A DNA stretch of 23,733 nucleotides from positions 1 through 23,733 of the forward strand of contig CAYSXY010000031.1 in the NCBI GenBank assembly GCA_964435165.1, written 5' to 3'. The translations under genes and the position numbers were made by a program. Within the stretch, counting starts at the first letter, position 1, and each line of letters starts with the position of its first letter. Shown piece by piece: positions 8,649 through 15,439 of this stretch. Source of the stretch: CAYSXY01 sp964435165. Its GTDB lineage: Bacteria > Pseudomonadota > Alphaproteobacteria > Rickettsiales > RI-342. Under the pieces are notes generated by a model. That model was not told where the DNA came from. It saw only the letters and a list, made by a program, of their open reading frames with translations, and did not search any database.

Positions 8649-8958
8649 GCGTATTCCTCTTGTTTAACTACATACACTCCGATCGCCAGCATTCTTTTTG
8701 TTGAAACGATATTGTGGTCGCCAGTATTTACTCACGAGCCGTAATATGCAACACTAGAGCCTTATCTTTCAGGAACTTATTTCGATAGAATTCAGGTTTA
8801 TACCTTGCAGTCACGCATTTGATAACTATTGACTTGCCGATAGGCATGTTGGTATTTGTTCACAATGACTATGCACTAACAAAAAACACCAATATTTTTT
8901 TAAGTGAGGTTGCATTAATTGGTAACCTCATGGACACTAACTTGCCACAGACTTATTG
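8649..8958. other. Non-coding AT-rich stretch upstream of fic
   Basis: No convincing gene is seen in these 310 bp. Visible items are a near-direct repeat TCGCCAGCATT (8683-8693) and TCGCCAGTATT (8718-8728), 35 bp apart and 35-80 bp before the fic start. There is also a 7-bp inverted repeat TGAGGTT/AACCTCA (8905-8911 and 8924-8930). On the minus strand TTGCAT and AATACT with 17 bp between them, about 75-105 bp before fic, could be a weak promoter. None is certain. Confidence 0.4.
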
Positions 8959-8986
8959 AAAAAATAAAGACTTTTTGCTTGTCTTT
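8959..8986 (-). terminator. Rho-independent terminator of tRNA-Glu
   Basis: Read on the minus strand, a stem AAAGAC/GTCTTT with a 9-base loop is followed at once by ATTTTTT. It lies 23-50 bp beyond the tRNA 3' end. The stem is AT-rich but the T tract is good. Confidence 0.65.
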
Positions 8987-8988
8987 GG

Positions 8989-9005
8989 TCTTCCTTGGCG
9001 GAAGA
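8989..9005 (-). other. Perfect hairpin directly after the tRNA-Glu 3' end
   Basis: A perfect 6-bp stem TCTTCC/GGAAGA with a 5-base loop begins 3 bp after the encoded CCA and precedes the terminator. It may be a processing or protective structure of the tRNA precursor, or simply part of a two-stem terminator. Confidence 0.45.
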
Positions 9006-9008
9006 TTT

Positions 9009-9083
9009 TGGTGACCCCTACGAGATTCGAACTCGTGTTGCCGCCGTGAAAGGGCGGTGTCCTAACCACTAGACGAAGGGGCC
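9009..9083 (-). tRNA. tRNA-Glu (anticodon TTC)
   Basis: The minus strand folds as a complete 75-base tRNA including an encoded CCA (9011-9009). The acceptor stem is GGCCCCT/AGGGGTC with one G-T pair, and the discriminator is A. The anticodon stem is CCGCC/GGCGG around loop CTTTCAC, giving anticodon TTC. The T arm is ACGAG/TTCGAAT/CTCGT. Its own promoter and terminator are visible, so it seems to be a single-gene unit. Confidence 0.97.
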
Positions 9084-9101
9084 ACGCGCATTGGGTCAGT
9101 G

Positions 9102-9130
9102 TCATTACCGCGCTGGCGGGTGAAAATCAA
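9102..9130 (-). promoter_or_regulatory. Promoter of tRNA-Glu
   Basis: On the minus strand TTGATT (9130-9125) and TAATGA (9107-9102) are separated by exactly 17 bp. This would start transcription near 9095, about a dozen bases before the mature tRNA 5' end at 9083. Spacing and position are typical for a tRNA promoter. Confidence 0.6.
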
Positions 9131-9190
9131 GTCTTTTCCGGGCGGCGGCCCATTTTGCACCCTCGGCTGGCGACTGACGCGACACGCACA

Positions 9191-11020
9191 TTATCTATCG
9201 GCAGCGGCGGCATCTTCCACCGTCATTTCAGCGGAGGCACGCCCCATCCAGCGATTGATTTTCAACTGCCCGGCCAGATGCACATTCTGCCCCACCATGC
9301 TCTGCAAGCGCTGCCCCCACTCGGTATCCATACTACGAAACGCCATGGCCTTGAGGCGACTGGCCCCGGCATAGCCGCCTGCATCCTGCTCGGTCACCAG
9401 CAAACGCAGATGATTGCTGCCCACCGGCTCGGCCTGGATGATGCGGCAGCCCTGCACGGCAATGCGTGGAGCCGGATGCCCCATGCCATAGGGCCCGGCC
9501 TGCTCCAGTTTCTCCACCAGCTCGACCGTCACGCCGGACGGGGCGACGATGCCATCGAGCTTGATGACCGGCGCGCCGCCATGTGTCTCGACGGCCTGCG
9601 TCAACCGCTCGTTCAAAAAAGCCTGCAATGCGTCGATGCCTTCCACCGCCACGCTGAATCCCGCCGCCATGGCATGGCCACCGCCAGCCAGCAGCAATCC
9701 AGCCTCCCGCGCCGCACCTACAGCCGCGCCAATATCAACCCCAGGAATCGATCGGGCAGACGCTTTCGCGACGCCCTGTTTATTGACCGTCACCACCGCC
9801 ACCGGCTTGTGAAACCACTCCTTAAGTCGGCCGGCGACAATGCCGATCACCCCTTCATGCCAGCCTGTGCCCTGCACCATCAGACATGGCAGCTCCTGCA
9901 TCGCCTCGGCCTGCATCATGGCCTCATCCAGCACGGCAGCTTCAATCGCCTGGCGCTCGGCATTGTGCTGATTCAGGCGGCGTGCGATCTCTGCCGCCTC
10001 CAGCGGATCATCCGTCGATAGCAGACGCATACCCAGCGGCGCTTCACCCACACGGCCACCAGCATTGATGCGCGGCCCAAACACAAAGCCTGCCGTGTAC
10101 ACGCTCGGCGCTTCCTCGATGCCGGCAACATCGGCCAATGCCGCCAACCCACTATTGCCACGGCGTGCCATCACCTTGAGGCCCTGCGCCACAAAAGCGC
10201 GGTTAAGACCGGTCAGTGACACCACATCACACACGGTACCCAATGCCACCAAGTCCAGCCATTGCAGCAAATCCGGCGCGGGCCGGTTATCAAACCAGCC
10301 ATGGCGACGCAGCTCGCGCATCACCGCCACCAGTAGCAGAAACACCATACCCGCCGCGCATAAAGACCTCAGCCCATCCACCACGTCCGTCTCATCCAGC
10401 CGGTTAGGATTAACCACCGCATACGCCTTCGGCAACTCCGGCGCCCCCATATGATGATCGACCACGATGACATCCACACCAGCCTCATGCGCCGCAGTGA
10501 TCGGCTCAAACGCCACCGTGCCACAATCAACGGTGATGATCACGCTGCACCCTCTGGCCTTTAGACCCAGCATCGCATCTGTATTCGGGCCATAACCTTC
10601 ACGCATCCGGTCCGGAATATGCACTTCGCAGCCCATATTCAATGCCCGACAGAATCGCACGAGCAATGCCGAAGAGGTCGCGCCATCCACGTCATAGTCG
10701 CCGAAAATGCCGATGGTTTCACCGCTCATCACAGCCGCTGCTACCCGCTCCGCTGCTGCGTCCATATCTTTCAAGGTTGAGGGATCAGGCAACCAGTCAC
10801 GCAGACTGGGCAGCAAAAACCGCTCGGCCTGCTCCGGCATTACGCCGCGCGCTGCCAGAAGCCTGGCGGCCAGGTAAGGTACGGATTGTTGCTGCATGAT
10901 AGCCTGTGCCATACGCTCATCTGCTTCGCGCAGTCGCCAGCGGCGACCAGAGAGCGAAGAAGAAATATCAAGCGATGCAGATGATGAATTCAGGGAAATA
11001 TCGGCCATAGGCAATATCAT
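9191..11020 (-). CDS. recJ: Single-stranded-DNA-specific 5'-3' exonuclease RecJ
   Basis: RecJ degrades single-stranded DNA 5' to 3' in recombination, mismatch and base-excision repair. The 609-residue protein shows the DHH-family metal motifs in order: GDYDVDG (107-113), VDCG (164-167) and DHH (188-190). A DHHA1 domain follows, with the GGGHAMAAGF loop near 440-450, and then a C-terminal OB-type domain, as expected for a RecJ of about 560-610 residues. The start could be the ATG at 11020 or the one at 11008; neither has a strong ribosome site. It is 54 bp downstream of a 218-residue gene of unknown function and is last in the minus-strand run from the aminotransferase gene. I see no clear terminator after it. 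Confidence 0.96.
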   Translation of the reverse strand: MILPMADISLNSSSASLDISSSLSGRRWRLREADERMAQAIMQQQSVPYLAARLLAARGVMPEQAERFLLPSLRDWLPDPSTLKDMDAAAERVAAAVMSGETIGIFGDYDVDGATSSALLVRFCRALNMGCEVHIPDRMREGYGPNTDAMLGLKARGCSVIITVDCGTVAFEPITAAHEAGVDVIVVDHHMGAPELPKAYAVVNPNRLDETDVVDGLRSLCAAGMVFLLLVAVMRELRRHGWFDNRPAPDLLQWLDLVALGTVCDVVSLTGLNRAFVAQGLKVMARRGNSGLAALADVAGIEEAPSVYTAGFVFGPRINAGGRVGEAPLGMRLLSTDDPLEAAEIARRLNQHNAERQAIEAAVLDEAMMQAEAMQELPCLMVQGTGWHEGVIGIVAGRLKEWFHKPVAVVTVNKQGVAKASARSIPGVDIGAAVGAAREAGLLLAGGGHAMAAGFSVAVEGIDALQAFLNERLTQAVETHGGAPVIKLDGIVAPSGVTVELVEKLEQAGPYGMGHPAPRIAVQGCRIIQAEPVGSNHLRLLVTEQDAGGYAGASRLKAMAFRSMDTEWGQRLQSMVGQNVHLAGQLKINRWMGRASAEMTVEDAAAADR

Positions 11021-11074
11021 AAATGCTATGGCTTTAGATGCCAGATGGAAATGTGGATTTAGTACCTGTTAAGC

Positions 11075-11731
11075 CTAGTGCGAGTGCTGATGCTCCATCA
11101 ATAGCTGGGTGTTTTTCAGTGCCAGCTCCACCACATGGTCCGCCGTGAGTCGTTCAGAAAGCTGACTATTGGCTGGCAGTAGCACATCTACCTCCATGGC
11201 CATTTGATGACGATAAATCTGTCCCAGCTTCCAGTCTGCACTAGCGTCTTTCGGCCAGTACATCGCCTCCGGCTTGACTTTAACTTGCTGGCGCAGCACT
11301 TGATCATGTACGGGAAATCCCGCCAGGATAAATGATTTCTTGATGATTTCACTGAGCATTTTCAGTGCCATCTCCGGCTCCTGACAATACGGTTCCACCG
11401 CCAGCACCGTAGCAACACTCACCGCACCAATGCGTCTATCAATATCGCTAAAGGCTGCATCATACGCCAGACGCTCAACCTTTTCATCACTAAGTTGCAT
11501 CGATTCTGGTAACTGCCGATAGACCGCATAACGCTCTTGCAAGAGGGGAATATATGCCGCCAAAGAACATGCAAACGAACGTACACAGGCATCACGCGCA
11601 TCCGTCATATCAGATGGCTCTGCATCGTTGCCGAACAGCCGCAAAAAATCAGGCCCCCACTTATCCACCATAAGCTGAGCGACAGAAAGGCGCGACGCAA
11701 TATCCGCCTCGGTAATATGATCAAACGCCAT
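11075..11731 (-). CDS. Uncharacterised 218-residue protein
   Basis: I do not recognise this protein. It is soluble in appearance, with no signal peptide or membrane helix, and is largely predicted helical. Charged helices near the start (ITEADIASRLSVAQLMVDKW) are followed by a Cys/Ala-rich central helix and a C-terminal segment rich in Leu, Glu and His that ends HQHSH. The start is supported by AGAAG six bases before the ATG. Its base composition resembles its neighbours. It lies between glpX (53 bp upstream) and recJ (54 bp downstream) on the same strand, so it is probably cotranscribed with one or both. The phrase ITEADIASRLSVAQL could hint at a small regulatory or structural role, but nothing supports a specific function. 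Confidence 0.8.
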   Translation of the reverse strand: MAFDHITEADIASRLSVAQLMVDKWGPDFLRLFGNDAEPSDMTDARDACVRSFACSLAAYIPLLQERYAVYRQLPESMQLSDEKVERLAYDAAFSDIDRRIGAVSVATVLAVEPYCQEPEMALKMLSEIIKKSFILAGFPVHDQVLRQQVKVKPEAMYWPKDASADWKLGQIYRHQMAMEVDVLLPANSQLSERLTADHVVELALKNTQLLMEHQHSH

Positions 11732-11784
11732 GTTATTCTTCTTAAAGTGACGTGATAAATATTAATTTACGTCAATCTTTTAGC

Positions 11785-12813
11785 TTAGGCGTAGGCTGAA
11801 GTCCAGTCATCCTTACGGCCGAAATTGTGCGTCGCTATAATTTCGCGCACCGTTCCGGTCTTAGAACGCATGACAATTGAATGCGTTTTGCTACCGCCTG
11901 AATAGCGCCGCACCCCTTGCAGCATAGAGCCATCAGTCACCCCGGTCGCGGCAAACATCACATCACCAGAGGCAAGTTCAATCATGCTGTATTTTTTATC
12001 CGGATCAGTCACGCCCATGCGCTGGGCTCGCTGACGCTGCTCATCATCATCAAAGAGTAATCGCCCTTGCATCTGCCCTCCGACGCAGCGCAGTGCCGCC
12101 GCGGCCAATACACCTTCCGGCGCGCCGCCAATACCCATATATAAATCCACACCGGCTTCAGGGCGCGTCGTGGCGATAATGCCAGCGACATCTCCATCGC
12201 CGATCAGCATCACCCGGGCCCCGGCTTCGCGCGTGTGAGCGATGAGTTCCTCATGGCGTGTGCGTTCAAGAATACACACCACCAGATCACCTATATCGCA
12301 CTGTTTGGCCTTGGCCAGATTCGTCAGATTGTCCTTGGGCGATGCATCCAGATCAACCACCCCTTCCGGCAATCCGCCGCCCACGGCAATCTTATCCATA
12401 TAGACATCAGGCGCATGCAAAAACCCGCCTTCTTCGGCAATGGCCACTACGGCAAGTGCATTCTGCCCGCCTGTGGCACAAATAGTCGTCCCTTCCAACG
12501 GGTCGAGCGCGATATCTACTTTCGGCCCACCGCCGCCCACTTTCTCTCCAATGTAGAGCATTGGCGCTTTATCGCGCTCTCCTTCACCAATCACCACCGT
12601 GCCATCAATCGACAAGGTGTTGAGTGCTCGACGCATTGCCGCCACTGCTGCCGCATCTGCTGCTTTATCATCACCGCGCCCCATCCAGCGCGATGCCGCA
12701 AGCGATGCCGCTTCTGTCACACGCACCGTCTCAAGTGCCAAGTTTCGATCAAGCGTCAGCGCTTCATCATCTGCATCATCAATATGCTTTATAGGGGCTT
12801 GGGCAGAGGTCAT
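11785..12813 (-). CDS. glpX: Class II fructose-1,6-bisphosphatase GlpX
   Basis: This enzyme hydrolyses fructose 1,6-bisphosphate to fructose 6-phosphate in gluconeogenesis. The class II type needs a divalent metal and may also act on sedoheptulose bisphosphate in some bacteria. The 342 residues include the metal and substrate motifs GEGERD (76-81), followed by APMLYIGEKVG, and DPLEGT (104-109). C-terminal strands include VGGQMQGRLL and ATGVTDGSMLQGV, typical of GlpX. Its start codon overlaps the homoserine dehydrogenase stop as ATGA, so translation is coupled to the amino-acid genes upstream. I recall this order (aminotransferase, hom, glpX, recJ) as common in alphaproteobacteria. Confidence 0.96.
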   Translation of the reverse strand: MTSAQAPIKHIDDADDEALTLDRNLALETVRVTEAASLAASRWMGRGDDKAADAAAVAAMRRALNTLSIDGTVVIGEGERDKAPMLYIGEKVGGGGPKVDIALDPLEGTTICATGGQNALAVVAIAEEGGFLHAPDVYMDKIAVGGGLPEGVVDLDASPKDNLTNLAKAKQCDIGDLVVCILERTRHEELIAHTREAGARVMLIGDGDVAGIIATTRPEAGVDLYMGIGGAPEGVLAAAALRCVGGQMQGRLLFDDDEQRQRAQRMGVTDPDKKYSMIELASGDVMFAATGVTDGSMLQGVRRYSGGSKTHSIVMRSKTGTVREIIATHNFGRKDDWTSAYA

Positions 12814-14117
12814 AATGTTTCTATCCTTATCATCCGTGGGGCTTCAGTCACAAAATCAAGATCGTTCAGGCGCTTCAATGCCTGCTGCATGTTGGATTCA
12901 CGTACCGCATGGGTAATCACAGCAATACGCACCGGCTCACCAGGCGCATTAAAATGCTGAATGCAGGATTTCACCGACACATGCAGGCTGGCAAATATGG
13001 CCCCAATAGAGGCCAGCACCCCGGGTTTGTCAATCACCGTCAGGCCAAGATAACATTCCCCTTCATGATCATCAATAGGTAATGACACCACATCCGCCAG
13101 CTGTGACGCGGCTACGCCGAATACCGGACGCTTCACCCCACGGGCACAATCCACAATGTCGGCCAGAACGGCGGAGGCCGTCGCATCACCTCCCGCTCCG
13201 GCCCCTTCAAAAAACAATTTACCGGCAGCGGATGCTTCTACTTCCACCGCGTTATATTCCGCCGCTACATTGGCTAAAGGCTGTCCGAGCGGCACCATGC
13301 AGGGGTGTACACGTTGACTGATACGCAGCACATCACCATCCTGCTGCGGCTTGGCAATACCAAGCAGCTTGATACGGTAGCCCAGTTCGCGCGCATAGTG
13401 AATATCATCCGGCGTGATATGGCGAATACCTTCAATATACATACTGCCCAAATCGGGCGTGACGCCAAAGGCAAGCGCGGTGAGAATCGCCAGCTTATGC
13501 GCCGTATCAATACCATCCACATCAAAACTCGGATCAGCCTCGGCATAGCCGAGTTCCTGCGCCCGTTTCAAAATCACATCGAATGGCTCACCCGTTTGCT
13601 CCATCTCGGTCAGCATGTAATTGCAGGTACCGTTCATAATACCCACAATGCGGCTTAAGCGATTGGCCACCAACCCATCACGAATCGATTTCAGCACCGG
13701 AATGGCAGCGGTGACCGCCGCCTCACAACCAAGGCTGACATCCTGCGTTTCGGCCTGTTCAGCGAGCGCTCCGCCATGATGGGCTATCAGCGCCTTATTG
13801 GCCGTTACCACATGTTTTCCACTGTCAAGCGCTGCCTCGCACAAGGCTTTAGCCGGATCATCTTCGCCACCAATCAATTCAACCACGAGATCAATATCGT
13901 CTGCCGTGGCCAATGCATGTGAATCGTCTTCCCAGCGAACGCCCGACAAATCAACACCACGATCTTTTGCTTGATCACGCGCCGTCACTGCCACCAACTC
14001 CAGAGGTCGTCCGGCCCGGGCACACAGCAATGACGCCTCCTCCAACAGCAACCTCGCAACAGAAGCGCCCACGGTACCCAGCCCGATAATTCCAATTCGC
14101 AATGCCGTTCCGGTCAT
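12810..14117 (-). CDS. hom: Homoserine dehydrogenase with C-terminal ACT domain
   Basis: The enzyme reduces aspartate semialdehyde to homoserine with NAD(P)H, the branch point to threonine and methionine. The 435-residue protein begins with a Rossmann loop GIIGLGTVG (9-17). It continues with the conserved VVTANKALIA and NGTCNYMLTEM segments of the catalytic domain, and ends with an ACT domain from about residue 350 (LGLTVIDKPGVLASIGAIF). The ACT domain normally gives feedback control by threonine. There is no fused aspartate kinase. It overlaps the aminotransferase upstream and glpX downstream by 4 bp each, an unusually tight arrangement that points to one transcript. Confidence 0.97.
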   Translation of the reverse strand: MTGTALRIGIIGLGTVGASVARLLLEEASLLCARAGRPLELVAVTARDQAKDRGVDLSGVRWEDDSHALATADDIDLVVELIGGEDDPAKALCEAALDSGKHVVTANKALIAHHGGALAEQAETQDVSLGCEAAVTAAIPVLKSIRDGLVANRLSRIVGIMNGTCNYMLTEMEQTGEPFDVILKRAQELGYAEADPSFDVDGIDTAHKLAILTALAFGVTPDLGSMYIEGIRHITPDDIHYARELGYRIKLLGIAKPQQDGDVLRISQRVHPCMVPLGQPLANVAAEYNAVEVEASAAGKLFFEGAGAGGDATASAVLADIVDCARGVKRPVFGVAASQLADVVSLPIDDHEGECYLGLTVIDKPGVLASIGAIFASLHVSVKSCIQHFNAPGEPVRIAVITHAVRESNMQQALKRLNDLDFVTEAPRMIRIETL

Positions 14118-15361
14118 GCTGCCCCTGCCCTATTTTCCTCTTTTAACACAGCGTGTTGCTGTAAATTTGCGCCAAAATAGCGCCGTAGATTTCGCAGCGC
14201 CTGACGAATACGTTGCGTGTTCTCAACCATGGCAATCCGCACATGGCCGTCGCCATATTCACCAAATCCTATACCCGGAGATACCGCGACCTGTGCCTGT
14301 GTCAACAATTCTTTACTAAATGCGAGAGAGCCCATTTCCCGGTAAGGCTCAGGAATCGGCGCCCAGATAAACATACTGGCCTTAGGCACTGGCACCTGCC
14401 ATCCTATTTCATGCAATCCTTGCACCAACACATCGCGGCGCTCTTTATAGGTGGCTCGCATCGTATCAACACAATCCTGCGGGCCATTGAGCGCATAAGC
14501 CGCCGCCACTTGAATCGGCGTAAATGCTCCATAATCGACATAGGATTTAATCCTTGCCAAAGCGGCAATCAGGGTGCGATTGCCGCACGCAAAGCCGACA
14601 CGCCATCCTGCCATGGAATACGTCTTACTCATCGAGCTGAATTCAACCGCAATCTCCATGGCACCCTTCACTTGCAAAATAGAGGGCGGAGGCTCATCAA
14701 AATACACTTCACCATAGGCAATGTCCGAGAGGATATAAATGCCGTAATGCTGACAGATCGACACCATTTCTTCAAAAAAGGCCAGCGGCACAACTTCCGC
14801 CGTCGGGTTATTGGGATAATTCAGAATCACGGCTTTCGGCGCCGACTGGGTATGTTTCAAGGCGCGCTTGAATGAGGCGATAAAATCTTCATCCGGTTCA
14901 TACCCGCCAGACGGCTTGGGAATATAACGCACAGCCGCATCGGCAATAATAAAACCGTAAGAATGAATGGGATAGCTTGGATTAGCAACGACAATGGTGT
15001 CGCCGGGCTCGGTAATGGCATGTGATAAGTTCGCCAACCCCTCTTTTGAGCCCAGCGAGACGACGATCTCATGCTCGGGATCGAGCGCAACCCCAAAACG
15101 CCGCTCATAATAGCCTGCCTGGGCCTTGCGCAATCCTGGAATACCGCGCGACATGGAATAGCCATGTGTTTTGGGATCAAGTGCCGTCTCTCTCAATTTC
15201 TCGACAATAGGCGCCGGCGTCGGCAAATCCGGGTTCCCCATGCCAAAATCGATAATATCCTGCCCGGCAGCGCGTTCAGCTTGCTTGAGGCTGTTCACCT
15301 CTGCAAAAACGTAAGGCGGTAATCGCCGCAACCGCGTAAACTGATCGGTTGAGAGTGACAT
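14114..15361 (-). CDS. alaC: PLP-dependent class I aminotransferase, AlaC-like
   Basis: This fold-type I aminotransferase resembles AlaC, which makes alanine from pyruvate and glutamate, and also LL-diaminopimelate and aspartate aminotransferases. From the ATG at 15361 it has 415 residues. The start RLRRLPPYVFAEVN (10-23) matches the usual AlaC-type N-terminus. NYPNNPT (181-187) contacts PLP, Asp213 should pair with the PLP ring nitrogen, and Lys246 in SSMSKTYSM is the Schiff-base lysine. The frame is open to a GTG at 15427, but those extra 22 residues are unlike family members and run through a perfect DNA palindrome, so I prefer the ATG. The ribosome site is weak. It overlaps hom by 4 bp. 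Exact substrate is not settled by sequence; the hom neighbour suits a role in aspartate-family or alanine metabolism. Confidence 0.9.
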   Translation of the reverse strand: MSLSTDQFTRLRRLPPYVFAEVNSLKQAERAAGQDIIDFGMGNPDLPTPAPIVEKLRETALDPKTHGYSMSRGIPGLRKAQAGYYERRFGVALDPEHEIVVSLGSKEGLANLSHAITEPGDTIVVANPSYPIHSYGFIIADAAVRYIPKPSGGYEPDEDFIASFKRALKHTQSAPKAVILNYPNNPTAEVVPLAFFEEMVSICQHYGIYILSDIAYGEVYFDEPPPSILQVKGAMEIAVEFSSMSKTYSMAGWRVGFACGNRTLIAALARIKSYVDYGAFTPIQVAAAYALNGPQDCVDTMRATYKERRDVLVQGLHEIGWQVPVPKASMFIWAPIPEPYREMGSLAFSKELLTQAQVAVSPGIGFGEYGDGHVRIAMVENTQRIRQALRNLRRYFGANLQQHAVLKEENRAGAA

Positions 15362-15391
15362 AGCGCATAAACCATACACAAACGAAAGGGA

Positions 15392-15408
15392 CTGCTGCAA
15401 TGCAGCAG
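15392..15408. promoter_or_regulatory. Perfect 17-bp palindrome before the aminotransferase gene
   Basis: The sequence CTGCTGCA-A-TGCAGCAG has perfect 8-bp arms around one central base and sits 31-47 bp before the aminotransferase ATG. Its core is CTGC-AAT-GCAG, which fits the CTGC-N3-GCAG pattern I recall for PhaR binding in Rhodobacter. A transcription-factor operator is plausible. A terminator for the lipoprotein gene upstream is less likely because no T run follows. Confidence 0.4.
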
Positions 15409-15439
15409 CACAGGATGCGAAGGTCACATAATTTAAGCG

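Noticed and set aside
9155..10021. 288-residue open frame on the plus strand opposite recJ
   Set aside because: Antisense shadow of recJ, rich in His, Arg and Gln, with no recognisable motif.
12235..12960. 241-residue plus-strand frame across the glpX/hom junction
   Set aside because: It overlaps two certain genes on the other strand and its composition is Arg/His/Cys-rich noise.
15362..15427. GTG start extending the aminotransferase by 22 residues
   Set aside because: The extension is unlike AlaC-type N-termini and would place the perfect palindrome in coding sequence; the ATG at 15361 starts at the conserved region.
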